Assembly: GCA_022837485.1 (NCBI GenBank)
Contig: JALHHH010000003.1
Coordinates: forward strand, 26,092-90,091
DNA length: 64,000 nucleotides
From: Bacteroidales bacterium
Lineage (GTDB): Bacteria; Bacteroidota; Bacteroidia; Bacteroidales; Lentimicrobiaceae
Reading direction: 5' to 3'
Shown here: positions 17,269 through 26,394 of the stretch, one piece after another
Numbering within the stretch: position 1 is the stretch's first letter
How the letters are laid out: every line of letters starts with the position of its first letter
Translations under genes and position numbers: made by a program
The notes under the pieces: model-generated
Seen by the model: the letters and a program-made list of their open reading frames with translations, nothing else
What the model was told of the DNA's origin: nothing
The model's database searches: none

Positions 17269-18516
17269 ATGGAAAAGATCAACGGAAAGAACATTCTCGG
17301 CATTAACGGAGCCGGGCGCATTGGAAAGCTAACCTTGTGGAACCACATCATGAACAAGCACTTTGGTGGTATTGTGGTGAATGTAGGCCGCGGAGTGGGT
17401 AAAAATCTGGAAGCACTGCTTCACAACATTCAGAATGATTCGACCTATGGATCGCTGAGCAATTTTCTCTACGGACATTCGGGCAAAAAATGTGAGATAA
17501 AAATCCTCGACTCAGCTATTAACCTGGTATCCATCGACGGCGTTCCGGTACAATTTCTGCAGAATGCACGCAATCCCCGCGAAATCAACTGGTCTGCACA
17601 CAACGTAAGGCTGGTGGTGGATTGTACGGGAGCCTTTCTGGATCCCACCGTTCCTGCCGATAATGCTAAAGGGAGTCTGCGCGGGCATCTGGAAGCAGGA
17701 GCCGAAAAAGTAATAGCCAGTGCACCCTTTAAAATCAAAGATTCCACCCAAAAGATGCCGGGCGATTCTTCCATCATGGTTTACGGCATCAATCACCTGG
17801 ATTTCGACGTAAGAAAGCATCACATAATTTCAGCGGCCAGTTGTACAACAACCGGGCTATCGCATATGATAAAGCCGCTGCTCGAAACGCCGGAAACTTC
17901 CGACATTCTGACTGCCAGCATGTCGACCATACATGCCAGCACCAGTACGCAGAGCATACTCGACACCGTGCCAAAGACCGGAAGCAGCGACCTCAGGAAG
18001 AGCCGCTCCGTTTTTAACAACATTATTATTACATCCACCGGGGCAGCCAAGGCTCTTGAAAAGATTATTCCACAGGTTCAGAAGATCGGTTTTATGGCCG
18101 ACTCGGTACGTATCCCCACCAACACCGCCAGTCTGATCATTCTCAACATTACGTTTCATTCGCCTCTCAACGAAATTGGAGATCCCATTGTCACCCGCGA
18201 ATTCCTGAACGAAATTTACGCTCAGGCAGCCGAGGGACCGCTGGCCGGGATGCTGGAATTCAGCGAGGAGCAAAACGTATCGGCCGATATCATCGGGCGC
18301 CGTGCCGCCGTGGTTATTGAAGGCGTTGAAACCCACACACGCACCGGATTCATGGCTCTGAACCCCGGCCTGCTGAAAAACTTCGGCATCGAACTGAATC
18401 AGGATGTTATGATCCCCGTTTGCCATGCCAAAATATTCGGTTGGTACGACAACGAATTCGGCAGCTACGTAAACATGCTCGGGAAACTTACCGAATACAT
18501 CGACGGTAAAATGTAA
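17269..18516 (+). CDS. Glyceraldehyde-3-phosphate dehydrogenase, long divergent type
   Basis: This 415-aa oxidoreductase retains the GAPDH core. The NAD-binding loop is INGAGRIGKLTLW near residue 20. The catalytic Cys is residue 192 in SAASCTTTGLSHM, and the general base is His222 in STIHASTSTQ. The C-terminal signature is WYDNEFGSYVNMLGKL. The usual CTTNCL reads CTTTGL here, and extra segments make it about 80 residues longer than glycolytic GAPDH (about 335). The family oxidises glyceraldehyde 3-phosphate with NAD(P) and phosphate. Given the divergence, a different aldehyde substrate or cofactor is possible. It sits downstream of the PPDK-like gene in the same direction. Confidence 0.88.
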   Translation: MEKINGKNILGINGAGRIGKLTLWNHIMNKHFGGIVVNVGRGVGKNLEALLHNIQNDSTYGSLSNFLYGHSGKKCEIKILDSAINLVSIDGVPVQFLQNARNPREINWSAHNVRLVVDCTGAFLDPTVPADNAKGSLRGHLEAGAEKVIASAPFKIKDSTQKMPGDSSIMVYGINHLDFDVRKHHIISAASCTTTGLSHMIKPLLETPETSDILTASMSTIHASTSTQSILDTVPKTGSSDLRKSRSVFNNIIITSTGAAKALEKIIPQVQKIGFMADSVRIPTNTASLIILNITFHSPLNEIGDPIVTREFLNEIYAQAAEGPLAGMLEFSEEQNVSADIIGRRAAVVIEGVETHTRTGFMALNPGLLKNFGIELNQDVMIPVCHAKIFGWYDNEFGSYVNMLGKLTEYIDGKM

Positions 18517-18563
18517 TCTTCTGGCGCAAAGACGCACAAACCATTTATTTTCAATATAATGTG

Positions 18564-18596
18564 AAGATGCCCGATCAGATATCTGACGGGCATCTT
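18564..18596 (+). terminator. Terminator after the GAPDH-like gene
   Basis: AAGATGCCCG pairs with CGGGCATCTT around a TCAGATATCTGA centre, followed by a short T run. It lies in the convergent gap and could serve both strands. Confidence 0.75.
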
Positions 18597-18713
18597 TCGA
18601 TTCCGGTTATTCTCGGGTTGAACCGGAGGAGAGATCATTCTCCGTTTTTATCGCAACTGCGACGGGCAAAATTGCCGTACCCGGAGGTACCGGCTTAAAT
18701 CAACGTATTTTTT

Positions 18714-21341
18714 TTACAATACAATTTTGGTGCTGCTGATTTTTCCTTCACTTCTAACCATCACCACATAAATCCCGCGAGGCAATCCTGTGGCATCTAT
18801 ATCAAGCGAATCCTGTCTTTTACAACTCGTTTGCCGGATTACGTTACCCATAATTCCGGCAAGTGAAATATCTGCCCCGGCTGGAAGACCGCTCAGGCGG
18901 ATTACACCATTGTATGCATAAACGCTTACGCTTTCAAGGGGATTATCATCGCCTGTACCGAGGGTTCCAAAGTGAAGCAGGAAGCGGTCGGGATCGTCGC
19001 CATCATCGGCCATGAATGAGTAAACGGGCAACTTGCTCAGCTGAGTAACTTTATTGGTTTTTAAGTCGGTGAGGTAAACATTGGCACCGGGGATCGTTTT
19101 TGCCAGTTCTATAGTATACAGGCTGGAGCCGTTCTTTACAAATCCAAACGGAATGTAAAGCATCTCATTGATGGAAGGAAGAGTATTCAGAGCCAGGAAT
19201 GCATCCCAGGAGCGGGAATAAAACATAGGCGCATAGCCGGGAAGAAAGTGTGCATCGTACTCCATATCAAATCCTTCCGTAGCATGATTATCAAAACGGA
19301 CTATGCTGGTCTGAGATGTACCGGCATCCTGATCGGTGACCTTCAGAAGAAGAAAGTCATTATTATCTTTCAAGCCCGCGGATTTATCGCCGATGCATGC
19401 GTCGGGAGGTATTGTCAGCTGACCGTTGCCGGACGTATACACCATAAAACCATTCATCGGTGGAATTATACCACCGGTTTCGGTGAGAGTCAGGTAGCTG
19501 GCGCTCTCCGAATTCCACAGATATACTGCCGACGATGAAATATTCTCTTTAATCCATGAGCCGCTGTTCCAGTCGATGGGGCTCATGAACGGATTCCCGG
19601 CAAGGTGAAAACCGGGATACATACCCGTGCTGCTGCGACCAAGACTCTGCAGCACTATGGCAGAACTGTTCAGGGTACCGCTGAAGCTGTGGACGCCGGC
19701 CGACTGGTAGGCAACCAGATATCCGGTTCCGGGTCTGAACGAAGAAATCTGATACTCAGGGTTCCGTGCATCGAGCCAGCAAGTTGAGGGTTGATTACCA
19801 TCAAAAGCAAAAAACTTAAAGTCGTTACCTTCTCCGTCGGGGGTCCAGTCCCCATCTATTGACTGAGCTTCGACGGGGGACGACAGCAGATGCCAGCCTT
19901 TACCAGGCATATCCCAGGCTGCAGCTTCAATGGTAAGGTTTATAGTAGCCTCGAGAAAATCGTTGTGACCTGAAATAATTCCCGTTCCGCTGTTATCGGA
20001 ATTCAGGATAAGGCCGTGAATGCCGTTGTCGTTAAGAACCGGGCCCTGTACCCGGAGGCTGCCACCGGGATTAACGGTAAGGTATCCTTCTCCGGATATT
20101 GCCATGCTTTGGGGAACAGCCTGCCCGTCCAGAATGGTGCTTATTTCAGGATAAAACGAACTACCTCCCGGAATTACAATCATATCCTGCTTCCCTGGCA
20201 CCCTGCCCATGCTCCAGTTGGCCGGCATGGTCCAGACAGAGGACAGTTGTCCTTTCCAGGTGTTGAAAGTACTGCTCAAAACGGGTCTGAGTAAAGGGTA
20301 ATCGTTGTTGACACCCGGAGAAAATATCCAGTTCATACTGAAATCAAACCCTATAAAGCTGTCTTCCGACTGCATCTGAATGGTTGTAAGTCCCGTACCT
20401 CCGGGCGATGTAGATTTTCCCGACGTTTGAGTATCCCAGAATGCGTGTGTAACGGAACCTTTGTGTCCGGATTCATCCTCCATGCTACCCGCCAGTCCGC
20501 CGGTATAAACGGCTCCGCTTGCAGCGATAAATCCCGTTGAAAAGCATCGGTCGATTATTCCGTTACTTCCGGTGCAACCTACCAGTCCGCCGGCATAGGC
20601 CACTTCCCATGAACCGTTTTTGATGGCGGTAACCTTGCCCCGGGAATATGAATCGAGGATGATACCCTTGCGATTACATCCCGCCAGTCCGCCAAACATA
20701 GCAGCGCGGTTCTGACCGGATGGCTGGGCACCCGAATAATATACATCCACATTGGCAGAGCATTTTATAATCATCGGATTATTGCCTCCGCCCGGAGAAT
20801 TTCCGGCACTTGTGTTGCAACCGGATAGTCCGCCCGTAAAGCCATCGCCGGTTACCGAGCGGGCTCCCGTTTCCCCTTCCACCGAGCAACCCTCGATCAG
20901 GGTATAAACATTTCCCTGCACGGTGCCGGAAAGGGCTCCTGTACCCACGCCTCCTGTAACATTTATATTCTTTAGTCTTACATTACGGATTACAACCGGA
21001 TTTTGTACGGTTCCTTCTCCAATAATTCCAAACAGACCCACGGCGGGTGTTCCGGGTCTGTTGATGCGCAAGCCGGTAATTTCAAATCCTTTACCGTCGT
21101 AATTTCCCGTAAAGGCCTGGCTGCTGCCTGCACCTCCTATGGGCTCCCAGTTGGAAAAACCGGAAATATCAATGTCGGCTGTCTGAACGAAATATCCGTT
21201 CATGCTGGTGCGGATGTTGTTGAGGTCGTCGGCCGAGGAAATTCTGTAAGGATTACCGGGAGTTCCGTCCCCTCCGCTAAACTGTGCATACAGGCAGCCC
21301 GACAGGATGATCAGAGCAACTAAAAGGGTAAACTTTCTCAT
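18714..21341 (-). CDS. T9SS-secreted protein with GLUG repeats
   Basis: This 875-aa protein has a signal peptide ending CLYAQ. Residues about 25-350 contain GLUG-type repeats (AGGLVGCTGSNGIIDRCFST, TGGLAGSM), which form beta-helical adhesin or hydrolase folds. A middle region (about 365-470) is followed by a module of about 200 residues with GWHLLSSPVE and LAGNPFMSPIDWNSGSW, then another of about 130 residues with LPGYAPMFYS and YIPFGFVKNGSS. The tail (about 800-875), with GLPRGIYVVMVRSEGKISST, is a type A T9SS sorting domain. The protein should cross the outer membrane by T9SS and be released or attached at the surface. The ligand is unknown; binding polysaccharide or host surfaces is a guess. 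Confidence 0.88.
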   Translation of the reverse strand: MRKFTLLVALIILSGCLYAQFSGGDGTPGNPYRISSADDLNNIRTSMNGYFVQTADIDISGFSNWEPIGGAGSSQAFTGNYDGKGFEITGLRINRPGTPAVGLFGIIGEGTVQNPVVIRNVRLKNINVTGGVGTGALSGTVQGNVYTLIEGCSVEGETGARSVTGDGFTGGLSGCNTSAGNSPGGGNNPMIIKCSANVDVYYSGAQPSGQNRAAMFGGLAGCNRKGIILDSYSRGKVTAIKNGSWEVAYAGGLVGCTGSNGIIDRCFSTGFIAASGAVYTGGLAGSMEDESGHKGSVTHAFWDTQTSGKSTSPGGTGLTTIQMQSEDSFIGFDFSMNWIFSPGVNNDYPLLRPVLSSTFNTWKGQLSSVWTMPANWSMGRVPGKQDMIVIPGGSSFYPEISTILDGQAVPQSMAISGEGYLTVNPGGSLRVQGPVLNDNGIHGLILNSDNSGTGIISGHNDFLEATINLTIEAAAWDMPGKGWHLLSSPVEAQSIDGDWTPDGEGNDFKFFAFDGNQPSTCWLDARNPEYQISSFRPGTGYLVAYQSAGVHSFSGTLNSSAIVLQSLGRSSTGMYPGFHLAGNPFMSPIDWNSGSWIKENISSSAVYLWNSESASYLTLTETGGIIPPMNGFMVYTSGNGQLTIPPDACIGDKSAGLKDNNDFLLLKVTDQDAGTSQTSIVRFDNHATEGFDMEYDAHFLPGYAPMFYSRSWDAFLALNTLPSINEMLYIPFGFVKNGSSLYTIELAKTIPGANVYLTDLKTNKVTQLSKLPVYSFMADDGDDPDRFLLHFGTLGTGDDNPLESVSVYAYNGVIRLSGLPAGADISLAGIMGNVIRQTSCKRQDSLDIDATGLPRGIYVVMVRSEGKISSTKIVL

Positions 21342-21690
21342 AACAGAAAAGTTTTAATGTATGAATCTTCGCTTAACAATTTAATAGTGAAGCGATTACT
21401 AATAATAGCCAGCGTAATTATTCTATCTGCAGGCCATGTTCTCACCAGCAGTTACTAAATCCAAATCAATGCGGATATATTGCTTTATATCTAAATTATC
21501 ACTAAGTAACCGGGGATTGTCAATAAAAATTAATTCAAATTGTAAAAAAGTAAGAATGGCGATGCCTGATGCAGTAGAACCACAAAGGCCTCTGATTCTC
21601 AGTCTATTTTCAGAAAACCGTTGACTGGCGTGCTCTGGAAGGCTTTTCGAAGGCATTACAAACCGGGAACATTTTTAGGATATAAAAACT
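21342..21690. other. Noncoding gap upstream of the GLUG protein gene
   Basis: AT-rich sequence without a convincing gene. A possible -7 element (TAATTTAG on the minus strand, 21491-21498) has a TTG 22 bp upstream and could drive the 18714-21341 gene with a leader of about 140 nt. Open frames here lack start signals, family motifs or codon bias. Confidence 0.4.
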
Positions 21691-21728
21691 GAGCCTCATT
21701 CCGTTTTGAGAAAAGCGGAATGAGGCTC
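21691..21728 (-). terminator. Strong hairpin terminator after the PID-CTERM-like gene
   Basis: GAGCCTCATTCCG pairs with CGGAATGAGGCTC, extended by TTTT/AAAA with one bulge. On the minus strand it is followed by AGTTTTTATA, so it terminates the 21791-22024 transcript. Confidence 0.85.
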
Positions 21729-21790
21729 TGAAGCTGTCGTTTTTACCGCCCTTAAGCAGCGAAGTCCAAGGGCAGTAATACTGTTATGAA

Positions 21791-22024
21791 CTAATCATTT
21801 GCATTTCGCTGAAATTCGTATACTTTTTTTGCACCGTAGACTCCGAACAAAAGAAGAGTAAACGGGAGTGCAGGACCCAGGGGAGCGCTCCCGCCCGCCT
21901 GATTACCCGTTTGACCGTGATCGGGGGGCGGAGGTGGTACCGATTGTGCAAAACCTGAAACGGGATGCGAAAAAGACAAGCTGAGTGATGCTGCAAAGCA
22001 AAAATGTACTATCCATTTTTTCAT
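21791..22024 (-). CDS. Small exported protein with PID-CTERM-like tail
   Basis: The protein has 77 residues: a signal peptide ending SGFAQ, a very short polar linker with a proline run (SVPPPPPDHGQTGNQ) and a C-terminal hydrophobic segment GSAPLGPALPFTLLLFGVYG followed by basic AKKVYEFQRN. This layout of signal, small exposed region, hydrophobic helix and basic tail matches the PID-CTERM type of Bacteroidota sorting signal; the canonical P-I-D residues here read A-P-L-G, so it is a variant. The protein may be anchored or processed by an exosortase-like enzyme, which is not in the window. Function of the exposed 25 residues is unknown. It has its own terminator and lies between two T9SS genes. 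Confidence 0.7.
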   Translation of the reverse strand: MKKWIVHFCFAASLSLSFSHPVSGFAQSVPPPPPDHGQTGNQAGGSAPLGPALPFTLLLFGVYGAKKVYEFQRNAND

Positions 22025-22161
22025 ATTCGTGATGTTTTAAATGTTTTATTAGAAAAGAATGCGCGATGTTAGTAATGCAATCCGGGTTATCATCGGGCAG
22101 CCGAAAGGGTTTAGCGGCCCTTACGGACTTACAGAAAAAAGACTTCCGGCGACAAATCCGG

Positions 22162-25100
22162 TTAATTCAGAATCAGTTTATACCTTAAAACACGTTTGGA
22201 ATCGGAAATGCTCAGAATATACATTCCGGCAGGAAAATTCCCATAAGGAATATGAATGCTGCCTTTTCCGATTTTAAGCCGTGTAATCAAACGTCCGTCG
22301 GTGCTGTGAAGCTCCAGCCATGAAAAGTGTTCTGCACTGCTGATAAGGATGATGTTTCCGGAAACGGAAACCGACGGGATTGGTGATTCGGGATCGGGGT
22401 CAAGGCCAACTGTACCGAAAAAGATAGTAAACCGGCCGGGATCATCGGCTTCGGCGGACTCGAAACGATACGTTTCTGAAGAACTCAGGTTGATGGTTTT
22501 TTGAAGTAAATGGTCGGTCATGAAAACGGTGTAGCCTTCGGGAGCATGCAGCAATTCAAGGGTATAGCCGGTTGCGGCGTTTTTAACAAAACCAAGATTG
22601 AATGCAGTGCCGGAACCGAAGGAAGGAACCGTATTTACCGATAATCGTTCATTCCCTGCAAGGCTATAGAAGAGAGGGGCATACCCCTGCACAAACCGGG
22701 CATCGTATATAAAATCGTAACCGGCGCCAGCATCCGGATCGGAGCGCAGCCATACCACCTGCGAGGTGCCGCCATCGGTTTCGCTGACGGCCAGTTTTAC
22801 TGCATTCCCTGTTTCAGAATATATCCACTGCGATGTATTATGTGTTCGTGAAGCTGCGGGTATGGTTAATGAAGCTCCGTTGCCGGCCGATTGCACCATA
22901 AAACCAAAGCCTTGCGGGATGGTCATGCCGGGAAGCAGATCGGTGTAGGATGCTGCTGCAGAATTCCAGAGCTTGGCAATACCCGAAATGGCCCCGGGCT
23001 GCCAGTTTCCATCGTTCCATACAATAGGCGAAGGGTACGGATTCCCCAGCAAATGCCATCCCCCGCCCTGGGCGACACCCAAACCTTCAACCCTAAGGTC
23101 TCCTGTAACTAATGTACCGGTAAATATTTTCTGAACTTCATTTTGTTCGTAGGAAATCAGATACCCTCGTCCTGTTTCAAAATTTTCGCTTCCGTTCCAG
23201 CCGGCAAATCCCTCATCTTTTGCATTCATCCAGAGGCCATGCAACTCGTCCCAACCGTAAAGATCGTAATCGTTTCCTGCTCCGGAGGTTGCAAAATCCA
23301 TGAAATTCTGTCCGGCAACCGGTGCTCCGATCATATGCCATCCCGTGTTCCAGCTGTTCCATCCGCCGGAAAAATCCCGGATAACGGAAACGGAGCCTTC
23401 GCCTGTACCGTATGCTATCAGCGAACCCTGTGGGACAACCGTTAGGGAGCCTTCCGGCGTTACTTCAAGATGGTCGCATCCGGCCTGGGTATATACTGTA
23501 ACATCGTGGGCGATACGAACGCTGTTAACAGGTCCCGGAACTTCACCGCCCTGCCAGGTAGCAGGTGCAGCCCAGTCGCCGTGCTGAGCCGAAACGTAAA
23601 CAGGAAGCAGTGTTGTGACTTCAATTCTGTTGGAAGGATCACTGTTGCCGTCGGCACTGGTTGCCTTCACGGTATAGTAGTATCCGGTGGCAGCTTGCAG
23701 CCCCGTTACAGGATACGAAACGGCATTCCCAACCGGCAGATCGTTGTATTCTGCCACCTGGTTGGTGTATGATGCAGTATGTACCCCCAGATTTCCGGTG
23801 TAGTTGGTTTCAAACGATATCCAGTTTCCCGGATCCCAGTCCGTGTTGGGCATAATAACCTCCGGCTTTCTTACCAGGGTTACATCTGCACCCCAGTAGG
23901 GATCGGGCTGATCGGGGATTCCAACTATATCCACGGGGATACCATTCAGGCAGAGGGCAATGGCATCGTTGCCATTAAAAGACATGGCTGATGAACCGCT
24001 GTAGAGATCCACAAAGTCGCCGGTTATGTAGTCGCCCGACGCAGCAGAGGTATAGGCAACAACATAGGTATCTCCGGCAGTGAGAAGTCCCGACAAGGCC
24101 AGTTCCGAGGAAAAGCTGCCTGCTCCGTTCGACTGCTTTTTGATACTATATGCTGAAAGATCAACATCCATCCCTGTTCCGTTGTATATCTCAATGGCTT
24201 TCCGGTAACTTGTCCCTTCCGCATATTCCGAAATCACCAGCGATGGCGGGGTTTGAATGTTCTGTGTATACACATTCAGGAGATAACCCGATGCATTCTG
24301 TACCGGGAGCCAGTTGGCGGTAAATCCGGATTGAGAAATTCCGGTAGCCGGAAGAGCCACCGGAGCCCCGGGAATCTCCGGTATGGTAACCATTCCGAAG
24401 CACTGAACATAAGCCGGTTCGGCGGCGGAGGAGGTGCATATTATACTCCCCTGGGCGGCACCTGCAGGCAATCCCTGTTTCATCCGTACAAAAATTTCTG
24501 TAGGTTGGAGCATCCCGGCAACGGGGTTAAGCTCAAGTGGATTGGCAGCAGTGAAACCTGCTCCGGACAACAGCGAAACCTCGAAAGCAGAGGGGGGAAG
24601 GATGGTAACCACCGACTGCAAAGCCAAACCAGTTAAAGTGAACGACTGCTCCTGAGAAGGACCTGTACCGGAATAGGTGAAACCATCTAAAACTAACGGA
24701 TTAACAATCATTTCAGGATCTGCAGGGCGCTGGGTGATGGTAAAATCATCCACATACCTGACTTCGGCTCCGGATCCCTGTCTGGCATCCCTCAGCCTGA
24801 TAAAAACATTGGAATAGCTGCTTATGTCGGCTGTAAACTGCTGATAATCTGTGGTTGCATTGGATATACCCTGCAAAGTCACCCAGGTTGCAGCGTCGGC
24901 TGAGACCTCAACAATAAGTTCCCAATGGGAAGTGTTGGTACTCCGCTTGTACCAAAAGCCAAGTGTTTGTGGCAGCGAAACGGAAGGAGTATAAATGGCA
25001 TCGTTGTATCCGTTAAACCCCAGGCTGGCCGAACCGGTGCGGGGATTGCTGTTTACCTTATATGTTCCGCTGTTTGTCCATCCGGGCGGGGGAACAGACT

Positions 25101-25206
25101 CCTCAAAGCTTTCGTTTATAAGATAGGTTTGTCCTGAAAGCCATGATGGCATGATAATCAGGAAGATTGCACCTAAAAACAGGTGCAGGAGGTGGATTTG
25201 TTTCAT
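22162..25206 (-). CDS. T9SS multidomain surface protein (choice-of-anchor J, LTD, Fn3)
   Basis: This 1014-aa secreted protein has a signal peptide ending WLSGQ. Domains in order: a jelly-roll of the choice-of-anchor J type (about 30-160; NESFEESVPPPGWTNSGTYK, DDFTI), a beta sandwich (about 170-275), an Fn3 domain interrupted by a lamin-tail domain (about 280-530; LVISEYAEGTSYRKAIEIYN), and a beta region with WQGGEVPGPVNSVRIAHDVTV. Then comes the double module seen in other window proteins (GWHMIGAPVAG, LLGNPYPSPIVWNDGNWQPG, FVQGYAPLFYS, FNLGFVKNAATG). The last 75 residues, including YGNFPAGMYILSISDSKRVL, form a T9SS type A tail. LTD and jelly-roll domains suggest an adhesin or an extracellular enzyme scaffold; no catalytic motif is seen. 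Confidence 0.9.
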   Translation of the reverse strand: MKQIHLLHLFLGAIFLIIMPSWLSGQTYLINESFEESVPPPGWTNSGTYKVNSNPRTGSASLGFNGYNDAIYTPSVSLPQTLGFWYKRSTNTSHWELIVEVSADAATWVTLQGISNATTDYQQFTADISSYSNVFIRLRDARQGSGAEVRYVDDFTITQRPADPEMIVNPLVLDGFTYSGTGPSQEQSFTLTGLALQSVVTILPPSAFEVSLLSGAGFTAANPLELNPVAGMLQPTEIFVRMKQGLPAGAAQGSIICTSSAAEPAYVQCFGMVTIPEIPGAPVALPATGISQSGFTANWLPVQNASGYLLNVYTQNIQTPPSLVISEYAEGTSYRKAIEIYNGTGMDVDLSAYSIKKQSNGAGSFSSELALSGLLTAGDTYVVAYTSAASGDYITGDFVDLYSGSSAMSFNGNDAIALCLNGIPVDIVGIPDQPDPYWGADVTLVRKPEVIMPNTDWDPGNWISFETNYTGNLGVHTASYTNQVAEYNDLPVGNAVSYPVTGLQAATGYYYTVKATSADGNSDPSNRIEVTTLLPVYVSAQHGDWAAPATWQGGEVPGPVNSVRIAHDVTVYTQAGCDHLEVTPEGSLTVVPQGSLIAYGTGEGSVSVIRDFSGGWNSWNTGWHMIGAPVAGQNFMDFATSGAGNDYDLYGWDELHGLWMNAKDEGFAGWNGSENFETGRGYLISYEQNEVQKIFTGTLVTGDLRVEGLGVAQGGGWHLLGNPYPSPIVWNDGNWQPGAISGIAKLWNSAAASYTDLLPGMTIPQGFGFMVQSAGNGASLTIPAASRTHNTSQWIYSETGNAVKLAVSETDGGTSQVVWLRSDPDAGAGYDFIYDARFVQGYAPLFYSLAGNERLSVNTVPSFGSGTAFNLGFVKNAATGYTLELLHAPEGYTVFMTDHLLQKTINLSSSETYRFESAEADDPGRFTIFFGTVGLDPDPESPIPSVSVSGNIILISSAEHFSWLELHSTDGRLITRLKIGKGSIHIPYGNFPAGMYILSISDSKRVLRYKLILN

Positions 25207-25741
25207 ACTTTGTTGTATTAGTTGGGAATAGAATTAAAAGTTCTGGCAAATTAAAGAATCCTTTCGTATCCTGTTTTTCGGCAGGCATAGGCCCCGGAGC
25301 TGCTCCGGACAGGTAAACCGGAGCTTCAACATTTGGTGGTGTAACAATCTCAGATGAATGCATGACACTATTATTTCGGTAACAGGGATGGTGAACCAAT
25401 ACGTAACGAACTGGCTAATGGCTTATGAAAGCCGTGCGTGAGGAAGAAGCAGCTAAAATCGCCAGAATGCTAAATGCTCTTCCTTATTCGGAAAACGGGA
25501 TAAGTGAAATTCCTGCGGTCTGAAAAGTCGGGACAATAGCCGGTAACGGCATTGCCGGACTGAGCATTCTCTCGAACAAGGGACAGATCAGACCTGCCTT
25601 GTATTTTATGTGAAGCAGGATATTACAAAAAGTTTTACCGGTAAATCGGAAAGCTGAAATTCAATAACGAATACTTACCGGCTGATAAATGATATTTAGA
25701 TTCGGGATGCTTCACCGGTATTCACCAGCAATACCATCGCC
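25207..25741. other. Gap with no clear gene; possible decayed frame
   Basis: This 535-bp stretch separates the T9SS gene from the acylphosphatase gene. A short plus frame at 25425-25523 encodes MKAVREEEAAKIARMLNALP and 12 more residues. After its stop, in the same register, the sequence reads VGTIAGNGIAGLSILSNKGQ. These could be remnants of one gene with a nonsense mutation, but no family is recognised and chance is not excluded. Near 25239-25246 the minus strand has TTAATTTG, one mismatch from a -7 element, for the T9SS gene. Confidence 0.3.
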
Positions 25742-26011
25742 TTATGTTGAAATCTTGAAATCGTTGTATTGTTTTGGAACAGTTTCCTGAACATCGGCAC
25801 GGCTGACCTTGCAGCACAACATCCCCTTGCGGCACCATTGCACAAAATGATCAAGATTTTGTTCCTCACCTTCAGCATGAATTATAACATCACGGTCTGT
25901 GGTATACATAATAAAACCCTTAACATCAAATTCAACCGCTTTTTCCAAAGCGTAAAACCTGAATCCGGTTTTGTAAAGTTTGCCTTGTAATAACAATTTG
26001 TATGCTCTCAT
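25742..26011 (-). CDS. Acylphosphatase-fold protein, probably inactive
   Basis: This 89-aa protein matches acylphosphatase in length and fold pattern. The phosphate loop is degenerate: family GRVQGVGFR reads GKLYKTGFRF here, keeping the phosphate-binding Arg. The catalytic Asn of GWVRN-type motifs is replaced: the aligned segment GFIMYTTDRDVIIHAEG has Tyr at that position. Acylphosphatases hydrolyse acyl phosphates such as 1,3-bisphosphoglycerate. Without the Asn this protein is probably a non-catalytic binding protein. The C-terminus has KVSRADVQE, close to the family's VExVExxE strand. A strong promoter and a folded leader lie upstream, so the gene looks expressed. Confidence 0.8.
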   Translation of the reverse strand: MRAYKLLLQGKLYKTGFRFYALEKAVEFDVKGFIMYTTDRDVIIHAEGEEQNLDHFVQWCRKGMLCCKVSRADVQETVPKQYNDFKIST

Positions 26012-26042
26012 AATGCAGTAACGATGTATTAATAGTAAGTAT

Positions 26043-26098
26043 AGGATGTCGTACCCGGGTTCAAAAATCTTAGTTCTACCCTTGAATCACCCCATCCT
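26043..26098 (-). promoter_or_regulatory. Possible structured leader of the acylphosphatase-fold gene
   Basis: AGGATG (26043-26048) can pair with CATCCT (26093-26098), with an inner partial pairing of GGTTCAA and TTGAATC. It lies within the 150-nt leader implied by the promoter at 26169. It matches no riboswitch I know. Confidence 0.35.
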
Positions 26099-26168
26099 GC
26101 CCGGCCCCTCATACTGCACGGAGTTTACTAACCGGCTTATACCGCAGGCTAAAGAAATTTTGAACATG

Positions 26169-26176
26169 CAAAGATA
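26169..26176 (-). promoter_or_regulatory. -7 promoter element for the acylphosphatase-fold gene
   Basis: The minus strand reads TATCTTTG, an exact match, with a TTG 18 bp upstream. The implied leader is about 150 nt, which is long for this region. Confidence 0.6.
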
Positions 26177-26394
26177 AAAACAAAGACAAGAAAACAATAA
26201 ATTTTATTACTTTTTAATGATATTATTTTACTGTCAAAATATAATATGAGCAAAACAGCCGTTATTAATGCCATGTACAACATTAATCAAATATTTAATA
26301 TGTAATTATTTTTTACACACCCTGAATTTGCCACCTCCATAGGTATTACTGTCATTTTAGAACGGTGAAAATCAAGGGGAACGAAAGAGAGCTT
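26177..26394. other. AT-rich spacer downstream of the GH18 gene
   Basis: About 220 bp of markedly AT-rich DNA, unlike the roughly 50 per cent GC of its neighbours, holding no gene. The -33 region of the acylphosphatase promoter lies at its left edge. Confidence 0.5.

Noticed and set aside
21423..21656. Short minus frame between T9SS genes, possible transposase remnant
   Set aside because: No transposase motif, no inverted repeats or target duplication found.
26043..26098. Considered as a tRNA because of CCCGGGTTCAAAAATC
   Set aside because: No acceptor stem, anticodon arm or D-arm can be formed; only a simple hairpin is seen.
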